From NCBI GenBank assembly GCA_021613535.1, contig CP075492.1, forward strand, positions 14,756,001 to 14,820,000: a stretch of 64,000 bases of DNA. Direction: 5' to 3'. Made by a program: the position numbers and the translations under genes. How positions within the stretch are numbered: the first letter of the stretch is position 1; the number at the start of each line of letters is the position of its first letter. Positions 45,599 to 57,681 of the stretch are shown here, one piece after another. Source of the stretch: Adineta vaga. Lineage: Eukaryota; Rotifera. The notes beneath the pieces were generated by a model that worked only from the letters and a program-made list of their open reading frames with translations, did not search any database and had not been told where the DNA came from.

Positions 45599-47241
45599 AA
45601 TCTCCACCATATAGAATTGTATTGCGCCAACAAAAGATTTATTGTATTCATTCTTTTATTATTAATATCTTTGAATAGTGAACTTTTCAATGATTTTTAA
45701 AACTCCTCGATTTATCAACTCTCTGACTCATCAAGTAACTTCTGTTCAGTTCTACTAAGAAAAGTGAGAGTGTGAGTCAAAGTAAACATGAAACATTCAT
45801 ATTTACATACACCTTCATAACTCGTAAGTGCTGAGAACAAAAAAAAGGCAGAGGTCTATATAAAATCAAAATTACTTTTGTATAAATACATGCATGAATT
45901 TACTAATGAAGCTGAAGTTGCTATACAAAAGATGAAACAAATATTGAAATATTATTTTAAAGCATTCATTTTTTCAAAAACTTCTTTGAGAAGAGTCAAA
46001 ACGTTTCCCAATTTCTTTTGCTGAAAAATGGAGAGAATTTATGCCGAAACTACTTCCTTACAAATGTATATCAACGCAATATGATTAATTATACCACTTT
46101 TCGTGATGAAGTTCGAAAGTTTATATGCATAAACTGAAATTTCAAATATGATCATGAAAATTCAGTTTCCTAAATGGAAACCAAACGCGAAGTGTCTCGC
46201 TAACTCTAATTTGAACAAAGTCCTACACGGTTGCATGGAGAAGTCAGGCGCGTACTGTTAATTTCGTTTTAAAAAATATGTTGTATTCTTTCAACTTAGA
46301 GATATAAAACATGTTGAATTCCTCATTAGACAAGAGAACGAAGGTTACTCAGAGAAGGCGATAATGTGTTTACTATTAGTGTCGAAGAATATACAACGTA
46401 CTGATTGAAACAAATCAAATATATTCAAGTCGTTTAATTGCAACTGTGGTGGAGGCTGTTGATACTAGAAAATCATCCATATCTCAATCAAGTAGATGTA
46501 GAGGAAAAATCAAAAATTCTAAAGTACAGATATAGATTAGAGTTCAACTAAATATTGCAACAGAGGTTATGTCGTTTTACATAGATGAAACATTTACAAG
46601 AGATAACCGACTAGAGTCTTAAAAACATCACTAAGCTATTATTCTAAGATTTATGATAACAGCAGAGATCAATATACCATGACCAAATTAAGCACTTGTC
46701 TCGAAAAATATTTCGTTCATTCATAATTGAGATCTATAGTAGTACTTTGTATGCCAAATGTGTAAGTTGTCATTGTTTGATTTCATTCGACTGAATCGAA
46801 GGTAACGAAAGTGTATCATTTTATATTCAGAATCCTGATGTGGCATACTAATGACCATGTTCATCGGTAGAGAAAGAAATATCAAAGTTTCTTTATAAAA
46901 AAAAAAGAGAACTACACATATATGTTCAGATAGAATCGTGTATTATGATTAATTAGGTGATTATACTGAAGAAATTATATGGCACTTATCTTATCAGATC
47001 ACTTTGTATATGCCCTAGAAAACGTCAGCATTTCTGTTTCAACTCTGACCGGATGAACGATAAGATATAGTTCTGATATATTGGACGACTTATTAGAAAA
47101 CTCTTTCCTGAATGACTATCTTTAACATCATGATTAACTATTTTTCTCGATCAATTGATTTTCACGTGGGAAAAAGCAATGAACACTTATTATAATACAT
47201 ACTTTTAAGGAATTCCTACAGTAAAACCATCAATTACAAAA
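45599..47241. other. Gene-poor spacer
   Basis: AT-rich; no coding-like exon recognised. Confidence 0.4.
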
Positions 47242-47476
47242 TCAACCGTTTCTGATACTATCGATTTTTTTCCCAATAATTTTGAACATACTCCATTTTG
47301 ATAAGTTCGTAATGCAGTTGTTCTGTTCAATACTTATCGATTGCTGTTGTTGCTGTTGAGTTTGATTCATCGACGCGACCGAAGAAAACGGTGAGTGTAC
47401 GGTGACGCCTGCCTCTTCAACACCTGTCCCGGCAATAAGTCCTGCGATGAGCAGAAAAAATCGTATGAATTTTCGA
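47242..47476 (-). CDS. Possible small secreted peptide exon
   Basis: A minus-strand frame of 77 codons follows a TAG acceptor. It begins RKFIRFFLLIAGLIAGTG, like a signal-peptide core, then has a run of six Gln, and ends KWSMFKIIGKKIDSIRNG before TGA. The tail is a cationic, amphipathic-looking segment with a terminal Gly. No ATG exon could be joined. It may be chance or a decayed secreted-peptide gene; activity is not claimed. Confidence 0.25.
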
Positions 47477-48907
47477 CTATCATAAATGTAAATAACTATA
47501 CTGAGAATACTCGTTACAGCAACAATTCAATATGTTTTGTTTGAATGAAGTGAATAATTAACATGTCACTATTCTGAAACTATATTCTCAATAATAATGT
47601 GTTTAGAGGTAGACGAAAATGGATGCCATTTGTCTACCAACTATAGATAGCTGTTCTATCATCTAAGGCTCTCTGTATAAGTGACTGTAGTTCTAAATAG
47701 GTCGTGTAACTTCACAGACTACTGAATTAGAACTCTGATTCTGTATATATTTCTATTTGTCAGTTTATCTATTTTGAAAATGAACTTTATGTACAGATAT
47801 GGTATATGTTGTAAGAGAGATGAATGATATTATAGTTGAACTTCTCTTTCTATTAAGATCCTTCACTCCATTACAGGCCAAGACGATGAATGTCAGTCGA
47901 TTTCATATGTGTCAACCGGTTTAATTCGAAGAAAATTGTCTTAATATTAGATTTGAATAAGACATTTCATTCATATCATCAAAGAAATCAAATTGAAAGT
48001 TATATGTAACTTGACTTACTCTAATTGGTTGAGTTTTCTATGGTGGCTGTTGAACATTTTTGACATTCATGCGTATATCGTAGAATGCATCCATAGTGAT
48101 ACACAAAAAAAGACAATTCACAACTAGCATACAATTGAATAAAATGAATCTATCATACATCGGAACAAATATTCGTTATTTTGTAATTGGTAAAACACAT
48201 CGTCGAGTTAACATAGATACGTTGTTCATAAGATTTCACTTTCTTTTTTTTGCTCTATGTGTTTACAATAAATCACATATCAATCTGTTACGTTCAGTAA
48301 ATTGATCATAGACTAACATTTGTATGTTTTTAAAATACAACTCTAAATGAAACACTACCATTGATGATATTGATGATAATCAAAAATGTTCCAATCACAC
48401 GAATGATAGGAAAAACTCCAGCATACATCGAGGTTGGTTCTGTGTGGGCTTTCCGTTACATTCTATAACGTGAACACTCTTTTCATGTTATGTTTCACGC
48501 GATGTTTTGGATTTTAAATGTATCACTAACGTTGAACTCAAGATTATGCACACTCTGAAATTCGATCTTCGCTGAGCTCAAGAATCTCATTAAAGCGAAG
48601 TATCTATAACCACTAAGTTATATAAAATTAAAAAATGAACATCTGAGTTACCTCACTTCGATGGATTATCAGTACTACTTTAGAGAGAAGTAACAAAAGC
48701 ATTCGTTTAGTTTGTTTTGCATTCTGAATGATGTAGGAGACATGCCTTTTTTTTCGATATTCAACAAGAACACAAATGTACAATAGGGAAAAGAAGGAGG
48801 TTTTAAAATACACAAATATTCAAAGAAACACTGTTCTAATTCGTTAATTGAAGATAATTTTATCATTGAGTTTGTTTGTTATCGACAGAAGATGCACAAG
48901 AAATCGT
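47477..48907. other. Spacer
   Basis: No supported gene. The short open frames here have non-ATG starts or no protein-like composition. Confidence 0.4.
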
Positions 48908-50082
48908 TCATGTAGGAGTTCCAGTATTTGCAATAATTAGATCACTATTTTCTAGAATAAATAGATCAATTAAATAATATAATAATAATAATTTAAAATA
49001 TTTCGTTTAAAATGATATTTAAGTTTGAGCATGGAAAATAAATTTCAATTATTGAGGATATATATGAACTTACCTATTTTTTCGCTCTTGTTCAATTGAT
49101 CTTTTTCATATTCGTGAGCATTCGATTTTTGACCTGTACCATGAGTATCACGAGTAAAAGATTTGCGACGTGTTGGACTATGATTAGTAGTTTTTCCATG
49201 AGTATTACCAGATGCACCTTTGTGTGTATCATGAGTGATTGATTTGCGACGTGTTGGACTATGATTAGTAGTTTTTCCAGGAGCATCTGAATGATCTGAT
49301 GTACCTTTGTGTGCATCCTGTGTGATTGATTTGCGGCGTGTTGGACTATGATTAGTAGTTTTTCCATGAGTATCTGTATTACCAGATGTGCCTTTGTGTG
49401 CATCCTGTGTGATGGATTTGCGACGTGTTGGACTATGATTAGTAGTTTTTCCAGGAGTATCTGAATGATCTGATGTACCTTTGTGTGCATCCTGTGTGAT
49501 TGATTTGCGGCGTGTTGGACTATGATTAGTAGTTTTTCCATGAGTATCTGTATTACCAGATGTGCCTTTGTGTGCATCCTGTGTGATGGATTTGCGACGT
49601 GTTGGAATATGACTAACAGTTTTTCCTTGTGTATTTGAGTGATTATTTGTATTACTATGCGTTTGATGAGTAATAGATTTACGACGTGTAGGACTATGAC
49701 TGGAAGTTTTTCCAGATTTATTCGTTTGTTCTTCTGATTTTGATTGAGGTTGATTGTCAGCCATGTCTTGGGCAGGTGTATCAGCAGTTCCTGTTTAAAG
49801 ATATAAATATGCAGTGAAATATGAGAGAAGACAAAAGACAGTATTTGTATAGATTGGAGGAATTGTGAAATATATACCTATATTTAAGTCTTTAATAGAT
49901 ATATCTGCAAGATTATCTTGATCCGTGTTTTGGAACAATGTTGGATCTCTTTGACTTTCAGTTTGTCCATGCGTTCGATTATATTCGTCAGAATAATTAC
50001 TTTCTTCATGTACCGCATCACTGGCTTTATCCAATTGAGTCTGTTCAGAAGTATTTGTATCGGTAAAAGATAATGATGACAT
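48908..50082 (-). CDS. Disordered protein with seven RRKS repeats
   Basis: Three minus-strand exons (49878-50082, 49074-49790, 48908-48951) join in phase to 321 residues. Residues 1 to about 100 are acidic and polar (MSSLSFTDTNTSEQTQLDKA start). Then seven tandem units of about 29 residues, each HSPTRRKSIT plus a His/Thr/Gly-rich spacer and GKTTN. A short third exon adds ENSDLIIANTGTPT. Spacers alternate GNTDTH and DHSDTP, giving a two-unit higher-order repeat. Each unit has RRKS, a consensus for PKA-type kinases, and a T-R-R core after SP. No signal peptide, helix or Cys. Likely an intrinsically disordered cytosolic or nuclear protein; function unknown. Confidence 0.7.
49116..49728 (-). repeat. 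Coding 87-bp minisatellite, about seven units
   Basis: The DNA basis of the protein repeats above. Central units alternate, so the longest identity is a 174-bp dimer present about twice. Confidence 0.85.
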
Positions 50083-51508
50083 TGTAGAAATGTGTAATTT
50101 ATTTCAAATAATTGAAAAATCTAAGTTTAAAATAAGAATTACATACAATTATATATAGAGCAGAGAAAAAGAGTGCAATTATGGCGTATGCCGATAAATA
50201 TATTATCGATTCAAGGACGTTTAAGACTTTTTCTTGTTGTTAATTTACGTCGTAACAATATAAATTGCGCGAGTGTTTTTTTCTTCTTCTAAAGAACGCA
50301 TAAAAGAGAAAAAAAGACTTTTTTCATTGTGATTCGTGTGTGAATGAAAGAAGCATGTTTTTGTTTTGATATTTTCATTAATAATTTACGATTCTAAAAT
50401 TCCTTTTGTCGATAGATATTGTCTCCGATGAAAATATTGAATTCTCAACATCGTAGAAAAATATTTATATGAAACATTCGAGAATTTTGATGACTGCTTA
50501 TTTTCATTGCCGATTGAAACAAAAACTTCTGAATAATATATTACGCAGTGAAAAAAAACATGACGATAGTTAGTTAGTTTTGTTCTTTCAAAGAAACAAA
50601 AAAAAAGAAATTGTTGATTACTTTCTTTTTCTTAATACTCGCGCAAGTAATGCCCTCGATTTCAAAAAGAACAACAAAATACTTTGTAAAAACGTTCGAT
50701 CGAGAAAGAATATTCCACTTGAAGTATTTATGAAGTTGCAAATTTGACCAAACTCGTTAAGATATGATCGTTACTAGATAAAGTCATTTTCGTAGTTAAT
50801 CAAGGACTGAAAAAAAGATTATGATTGTTAACAATATAGAAAACAACATCATAAGATTGTATTCTAATGAATAGAATCACATGTGTTTTTATTTTACCAA
50901 ATAAATTGATCATGTCTGACAGAAAAGTGACCCAAAAACGATTCGATTGTTCATGAGAATCGAACTATATTTGCTATTATTATTTCATTGCATTGTCGAA
51001 AATTTTTATCATTTATGCTACACATTAATGATTTGATTGGTACTATTCGATCATACAGTATATAATTATCTCTTAATATTCTTTATTTTTTATTCAATTT
51101 TCGATTGAATTTAATATTATGATCAGAACGTTTACCGTCACGTTATAAACAACTGAGTCAATTTTTATGAACGATTCATAACGCTTCTTTTCGAAATAAT
51201 TTATTAGTAAAATTGCTATAGATTTAGTCATTTCTTCTTGGAATGTGCGAACTATGAAAGGGAATGATTGCAATGACACTCAATTTCTCTTCCGACTACA
51301 TACTGTAACGATATCTGTGATGATATCGTTCTATCCATTTTCTTTGGCTGTTCTCTGTCTCCACAATCTATCTCTCTCTCATGAATTTCCTCCCTCATTC
51401 TCTTTCTTTTGGTTGCACATATATAAGCTTGTGTTTTTTGTATGTAAAAGATGCGATTAATGTTAGGAAGAAATAAAGAATGATATGATTCCATCTGGAT
51501 ATACATCT
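50083..51508. other. Spacer
   Basis: AT-rich region upstream of the repeat protein. Some short open frames on both strands at 51.1-51.5 kb show no family features. Confidence 0.4.
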
Positions 51509-51863
51509 CTTCCATCAGAAATCGTCACAGATAGCTTTCGATAAAAATGAAGAATATATTTGTGTAGCACAATATAGCGAAGATTGTGTAGTAAAATACA
51601 CAAAAAATGGCAAGGAGATGATAGCTGCGGTGACAATGGTCGAGAAAAAGCTCCCAATCAATTTTATCTTCGTAAGTGACAGTTTCGATCATAGAATGAT
51701 TGAGTATTCCAAACGAAATATAACTTTCTCCATAATCTATCTTGCTCATTTAGTATATAGTGTTGCGTGAATAAGGATGATGCAATCTATGGATCAGACT
51801 ATGAAAATGAACGTATTGTTAAATGGGAAAAGGATGCTAAACAAAGTATTGTAATTGTAAAGG
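51509..51863 (+). pseudogene. NHL-repeat remnant
   Basis: Two stretches read as NHL propeller pieces: DKNEEYICVAQYSEDCVVKY followed by TKNGKEMIAA, then (after a missing base near 51637) DNGREKAPNQFYLR; and after an intron, DDAIYGSDYENERIVKWEKD. The frameshift and lack of other repeats show decay. Related to the intact NHL gene at 2863-4177. Confidence 0.65.
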
Positions 51864-51908
51864 AAATTACACATAAAAGATTTCTTTTCTTTCCATTTTA
51901 TTTAGACG

Positions 51909-52748
51909 ATGTCTTACACGTCAGATGTAATTATTTTTTGGCTTAATACAAACATTGGTCAACCAAATGAATATCAAATATTGAAAGAAGCTTTTTCTAC
52001 AACATTACATCCTGATTGGGCTTCTTCAATGTGTGTAAACGATAATCATCTTAACGATCCGATAAAATGCAATATTAGCGGAAAGTTATACTCATATAAA
52101 AGTGATGCCATCGAAGTATATACATGCAGTGATGAAGATGTTTGTCTTGATTATTTACAACAAAATAAAAACAAGCGACTATTTATAATCAATACAAACA
52201 TGTCATCTGAACATTTTCTGTTCAAAGCTATTGAAAAATATCCGAACGTATTTGCTAAATCTCTCGAAGTTGAACGTATCTCACTTTATTTACTTCACAC
52301 CAATCCTGCACAAATAAAAGAAGAATTTGGTAATAATCAACAAAATGTTCTAATCTTTACCAACGAAATCGCACTTTTGGCCCATTTGATATGCGCTATT
52401 GCCGACTATTTCCGTATTGTTGGACAAAATCAGTTGAATCCGGAAAACATGCAAGACATCTCTCAAGGATTGAAATACTTTCGCTGGGCTGAGACACTTT
52501 ACAAACGAGCTAATGATTTCCAACAACCTATACAAGTTGATGCTCATATGTCGATCATAGACAACTGTAGTGATCAAGACGCCGACTTACTTGAACAAGT
52601 AAGAGATTCTAATGATCATATCGATGTATCGATTGCTTTTAATTGTACATGTGGTTCAAATGCTGTAGACATGACTGAAATAAATCAGCAACATGGATGT
52701 ACATCTACGCCTCTGCTGCCTTTTAGAAAGTATTGTCGCAGGGATTGA
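51909..52748 (+). CDS. Bdelloid-type hypothetical protein, N-terminal part
   Basis: A 279-residue frame starting at ATG 51909. It reads like the N-terminal domain seen ahead of ART or TPR domains in bdelloid proteins, by my recollection: IIFWLNTNIGQPNEYQILKE, LDYLQQNKNKRLFIINT and ERISLYLLHTN. It alternates strands and helices, like a small alpha/beta receiver-type fold. The last 80 residues contain a Cys-rich stretch (FNCTCGSNAVDM). It overlaps the next frame, and both are probably one gene joined by an intron or frameshift. Function unknown; no membrane or signal segment. Confidence 0.5.
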   Translation: MSYTSDVIIFWLNTNIGQPNEYQILKEAFSTTLHPDWASSMCVNDNHLNDPIKCNISGKLYSYKSDAIEVYTCSDEDVCLDYLQQNKNKRLFIINTNMSSEHFLFKAIEKYPNVFAKSLEVERISLYLLHTNPAQIKEEFGNNQQNVLIFTNEIALLAHLICAIADYFRIVGQNQLNPENMQDISQGLKYFRWAETLYKRANDFQQPIQVDAHMSIIDNCSDQDADLLEQVRDSNDHIDVSIAFNCTCGSNAVDMTEINQQHGCTSTPLLPFRKYCRRD

Positions 52749-53328
52749 AAACAATGATTACCTCACAGACTCAAGAAGGACAATGCCGGTAAATATCGTA
52801 CCAGAGAAACGCACGGAAAACACAAACAATTCTCAAGTTCACATTTATCTTCTTAAAGGTTCATTTCCTCAAGAAACTTTTGAAAATATCTCGACAGTAT
52901 TAACACAGTTTTTCGGTGAAAGTTTGATGATTTTACAAGAAGAAAAGGAATGTGACCAACTGTTGAAACGGACTGATTCTCCGATTGTTGTTCTATCACT
53001 TTCAAACGATGATAATGAATTGCTGCTGGACAAACTCTGTTCACTTACTCAACCCCCTGCCATTTATCTCTCTGGATCACAACCAACTACTGTAAACAAG
53101 AGAGACGTTTTCTTTAACAAATATCATTCAGTTTGCGACATGTCAAATGATCCACAAGACTTGGCTGTTCGAATCGCTGTCGATCTCGCAATGAAACATC
53201 GAATTAACGGTGATCGATATGGTAGACAGCAAAATAAGAATAGTGCACAAAACAACTATGATCAATGTATTGAAATCTTAAATCGATTGGGTGATTTTGC
53301 TCGAATAAATGTCGACACGACAGACTGA
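52693..53328 (+). CDS. Bdelloid-type hypothetical protein, C-terminal part
   Basis: A 211-residue frame overlapping the previous one by 56 bases in another frame. From residue about 50 it gives VHIYLLKGSFPQETFENIST, IVVLSLSNDDNELL, and DLAVRIAVDLAMKHRI, alpha/beta text with the same flavour as the preceding domain. The first about 40 residues are not clearly coding, so the true join to the upstream frame probably lies near 52740 (CGCAG/GG could be an acceptor). Part of this gene is repeated in the pseudogene at 58150-58990. Confidence 0.45.
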   Translation: MDVHLRLCCLLESIVAGIENNDYLTDSRRTMPVNIVPEKRTENTNNSQVHIYLLKGSFPQETFENISTVLTQFFGESLMILQEEKECDQLLKRTDSPIVVLSLSNDDNELLLDKLCSLTQPPAIYLSGSQPTTVNKRDVFFNKYHSVCDMSNDPQDLAVRIAVDLAMKHRINGDRYGRQQNKNSAQNNYDQCIEILNRLGDFARINVDTTD

Positions 53329-53687
53329 GAGAAGAAAGTTCTAAACATAATTCTCTTTTACACCGTAATCCTTTTTCTCAATAATACTACAAAACTATCG
53401 AGAAATGGGTGAGTGATAAGTTAAGTAAGCTTCAAGAATATATTCTTCTCTCTTTATTAGAGTGACATTTTACTTTTCATTTTGTATAAGTTCATTGCAT
53501 TGTCTTAGTTTCTTCAATAATAATAAGTATAATCTTCATTTTATATTTTGTTTCTGACAAGAAAACAGGAGAAACACAGTGATATCAATCAAATCAAAGC
53601 TGAAGTGTTGCTGCATTATCTCATTATCTAAAATTAATATTTGCTAATCCTTGATTTGTATTTTAGATTATCTCTCTCTCACTCACA

Positions 53688-54155
53688 ATGGACAATCAAC
53701 GTGCTGTTCTTCTTGATACTCAAAATCGACATCAATGCGGCGAAAGCAGACTTGGCCATCGAGTGCGACATTTCACTGATCGAACTGAATGCATCCAGTA
53801 TATACAAGATCGATTGGCAAACTATCAACGAATCGATTTCTTTCTTTCTTCGCAGGATCGAAATGTGATTGGAGATGAACTCGTTTTATTCGATCGAGTG
53901 TACTTTCATATTTATTATTCCACTCTCACCCACATTCCAAACAATAATAATCATTTATGCATGTGGATTCAACGTTTCGAAGAAGCTGAACTATGGGTAA
54001 AGATCAGTTATGCCATATATCGTCATGATTGGATATCTTACATACAGAGCAATTATTCTCATGCGATGTATGTCATTTTGAGAACGACACATGATATTCT
54101 ATTGGAAGAAGTGAGAGCAGCAAAACTGAGTATTCAAGAAATCGAACAAACATGA
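53688..54155 (+). CDS. Hypothetical protein
   Basis: A 155-residue frame with ATG 53688. It reads VLLDTQNRH, HFTDRTECIQYIQDRLA, RNVIGDELVLFD and FEEAELWVKISYAIYRHDWI, helix-rich and free of signal or membrane segments. A related, mostly deleted copy occurs at 58867-58965, starting NNQRSVLLDTQNR, which supports this frame. A second open frame (53641-53868) also looks protein-like, so the coding frame is not fully certain. Family not recognised. Confidence 0.4.
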   Translation: MDNQRAVLLDTQNRHQCGESRLGHRVRHFTDRTECIQYIQDRLANYQRIDFFLSSQDRNVIGDELVLFDRVYFHIYYSTLTHIPNNNNHLCMWIQRFEEAELWVKISYAIYRHDWISYIQSNYSHAMYVILRTTHDILLEEVRAAKLSIQEIEQT

Positions 54156-55907
54156 TCAATAGTATTCATATTGATTGAAACTATAGGATGAGGAACTATA
54201 GTCGTTGATGAGTATCTGTCTGTTTTATCCATTCATACACCACTCAGGTATCGCATATTTATTGCGATAAAGATCAACTCATGGACACGTGACAATGCTT
54301 GTCATTATAATGAATTCGATTCTTTCAACTACTCTATATGTGATAAGAACGTAGGTTCTTTTATAGTAGCTCAATTGTTTTATTAGTTTTAATGATAGTG
54401 AAATAAATGTAGATGTTAATATTATGTATGAAAGTACCTCGAGAGCGGGTGCGAGTGTAGTTGTTGTATTCTTTGATACTAATACTCCTGTAAGCGACAA
54501 AAGAAGCTTACGCAAACTTAATTTGTCTTGTAGACATTATAGAGATTTAAATAGTTGGTGACACATCTTTGTGTACGAATGATATTGGTATTAGCAAAGG
54601 TGTTGATTTCGGATAGAAACATTGAAGGGAAACTTGCAAAATACCAGCTGGTGAGTCAAAAAGTGGGGTGTATGATTTAAACTACGGTCAAATTTTATAA
54701 GATTATTACATAATATCTAATATAAAAAACAGTGAGTGGCATCAATGTTCATCTAGGACAGAATCTGTAGGCAAGTATTGGACATCATAACGAGAAAGAA
54801 AGTATATCAAATTTCAATTAGTTCAGATGGAAGATTCGACAGATCAGTTTATTGGCCATAAATGATTTCGTTAAGTCGATCAAATCAAGATATTTGCTTA
54901 TAACCTACCATGAAGAGAGAGGGAGAGAAAGAGAGCAGGTCAATTATTATTTATATTTACGACCAAAAACAACACACACTAATACAGAATACAAACTAGA
55001 GAAGAACGCATATTGTTAAAATTCGATACTTGTTTCATTCCGCTTTTTCACTTAGGAAATATACGTAATTACAAAATAGTGTTTTTCAAGAAAAAAGATG
55101 AAACATCATTTGTTGACTGTTAATCTATTACAATTAAAGGGCACATGTACAAAATTAATTTTAATAGAGCCACAAAACTTATAAGCATCAATTGGAACTT
55201 TGATAAATTTATATCGAAATATCTCCATGTAAATGAGAAAATAACAATACTATTCTCATTTCTAATTATTAAACAGTTTCAACCTACGCTATAGCATAAT
55301 TAAACGATATTTATTCTGCGTATATAAGCGACATTAGAATACAGGTATTGTAATATGTCACAGAAAACCAGGTGCTTTTTCAATTGAAAAAATACAAAGA
55401 AAAAGCTTATTATTCTCCTGAGAAAATGATACCATATATAAAAACAACTTCAGTACTGATAATATACTCAAAGAAATATGAATTTGCCTTTTATCTCGAA
55501 AAGATTTTTGATTGAAAGAAAAAAAAAGTAATTATTATTTAAAATCAAATCTTTTATTATAATGAGAATACCTTGCCAATATGCCCTTGTATATTTCAGT
55601 ACCCAAATCGAATTTGTAGAATTAAAATAATGAAAAGAAAAAACAGCATTTTGCTTTATTTTGATATAACGATGATCTCATATCAAATGACATATCATGT
55701 CATACTTTAGATTAAATAATTATATATTACTAAAACAAACTGTAGCTTTTATCAATTTTATACTTTTTAAAGTACAAAAAATCTTCAATAAAGAGAAAAA
55801 GGTAATTGTTTTCATCGGAAATAATAAGTTGTTGAATATTTATATAAAAGACGTTGATATTTCTTTGTTTTTAAACAGAAATTACTTTTTTCATCGTCAA
55901 CATCACC
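54156..55907. other. AT-rich spacer
   Basis: No supported gene. A motif-like GAGCGGGTGCGAGTG lies at 54441-54457, and a GA-rich stretch near 54910-54940. The 86-codon frame at 55697 has an AT-driven composition and is doubtful. Confidence 0.35.
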
Positions 55908-57681
55908 ATGAATGTAAGTTGTTAATATTTATACTTGTTAGAATTTCCCACACATAACTTATTTCGATCAGTCGATGTGCTATTTGTTATGAGTTCTGGT
56001 ACATTTAGAGTTCTCAAGTTGTACAATATGCTCAGCAAAATGCTGTCATTGAATCATCAATCTCCTCAAAGAAAACGAACAAGTGCATATATTTAACATT
56101 TCTTTGTACTTGATTTATTCATATTGACGACATTTATCTTTTAGATTCAATGCGACATCGCAACAGATCAGAAAAATTATCATCGCTTGTGTTCTTATCA
56201 CGAGTTTGATCATTATTGCTATCATCTTATATTTTGTTATCTCACGTAAAAGTTCACATTCATCAAACGATATTACAATTGGAACGACTACAAGTATGTG
56301 CCATATTTTATATCATCCCAATGATTTGAGTTATCGGTGTTTGTTCAATAATTGTTTTTTCTTAAATCTTTTCAGATCTGACGACAAGTTCACAAGCATC
56401 GTCAAGCACACGTAGCAGTAATAGGACCGGTAGCACTAGCAGCAGAGCAAGTACTACACAGATGACAGGTAAATGAATTGCTAATTAAATACAATCTGCC
56501 TATAAATATACTTTTCAGCTTCCGTTTCAACTAGCAATCTTCTTGGGTCAAGCACAACTTTATCCAGTGAGTAACTATATTTTTCTGTATAGATGGATGT
56601 GGCTTATTGATTGGAAATTCTTTTGAATGATTTAGATACAGCATGTCAAACATTGACATTCTCACGATATCGATCCTATCCTACGGGCAACAAACCTTAT
56701 TCGATCAGTATTGCTGACTTAAATAATGATAAAATCAATGATATTATTATTACAAATGCAGATGATCCAAGTGCTGGAATCTATTATAACTACGGAAATG
56801 GTACATTCAAAACGGCTTCAGTCATTTCTGTTGGAACATATTCTGTATTTGTGGCAACTGCTGATTTGAACAAAGATAATAAAACAGATTTTATCATCGC
56901 TCAAGCTTCACTTAACAGTTTAGGAAAGTTTCTCGGTTTAGGCGATGGAACTTTTGCAACGCGTGTTGATATTTCAGTTGGTAGGTATCCATATGGAATA
57001 AGCATTGCTGATTTCAATAAAGATACGCATCCCGATATCGTTGCTGTTAATGATCATGATGATACTGCCAGTATCTTACTTGGAATTGGTGATGGAACTT
57101 TTCGAAGTCATGCAGTTGTATCGACTGGTCTTTATGTTACAGCAGTTGTCACGGCTGATTTCAATAATGACGCACATCTTGATTTTACAGTGACAGATTA
57201 TTCAAGTAACACAGCGAGTGTATTTCTTGGCTATGGAAATGGAAGTTTTCAACAACGTCAATCGTATGCAACCGGAATTAGTCCATGGGGAATAGCAGTG
57301 GCAGATTTGAATAAAGATAATTTTATGGACATTATTACTGCTAATTATGATGACTATACGATGAGTTTACTTTTTAGTAATGGAAATGGTACATTTCGAT
57401 CACAAGTAACATATCGAACTGGAGAATATCCAATGTCTGTTGCTGTAGGCGATTTAAATAATGATACAAACATAGATATTGTTATTGCAAATTCTAATAA
57501 TAATTATTTGAGTGTTTTTATTAATTATGGAAATGGTAGTTTTGCAAAACCAATGAATTTGACAGCCAATCAACAACTGTCAGCAGTTGCAATTGCAGAT
57601 CTGAATGGTGACAGTCGATTGGATATTGTTACTACTAGTTTAGTGAACAAAACTCTTGATATTCTTTTTAACTTATGTTAA
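55908..57681 (+). CDS. Membrane-anchored FG-GAP/VCBS propeller protein
   Basis: Exons 55908-55913 (ATGAAT only), 56009-56082, 56145-56293, 56376-56468, 56519-56566 and 56636-57681 join in phase to 471 residues. After about 35 polar residues comes one helix (IIIACVLITSLIIIAIILYF), a Ser/Thr-rich stalk spread over three small exons, and then about seven FG-GAP/VCBS units. Each unit has a D-x-N-x-D-x-x-x-D calcium-type loop (ADLNNDKIND, ADLNKDNKTD, ADFNKDTHPD, ADFNNDAHLD, ADLNKDNFMD, GDLNNDTNID, ADLNGDSRLD). This predicts a seven-bladed extracellular propeller like integrin alpha heads. Role unknown; adhesion or carbohydrate binding is plausible. The 6-nt first exon is the main uncertainty. Confidence 0.8.

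Noticed and set aside
48881-48992. Plus-strand frame ending in an amphipathic SLFSRINRSIK tail
   Set aside because: It lies antisense to the last exon of the repeat protein, which has matching splice phase.
49092-49577. Second open frame across the RRKS repeat
   Set aside because: It is the same minisatellite read in another frame; the exon phases and first/last exons support the RRKS frame only.
49116-49728. CRISPR-like regular repeat array
   Set aside because: The units are contiguous and coding, with no unique spacers.
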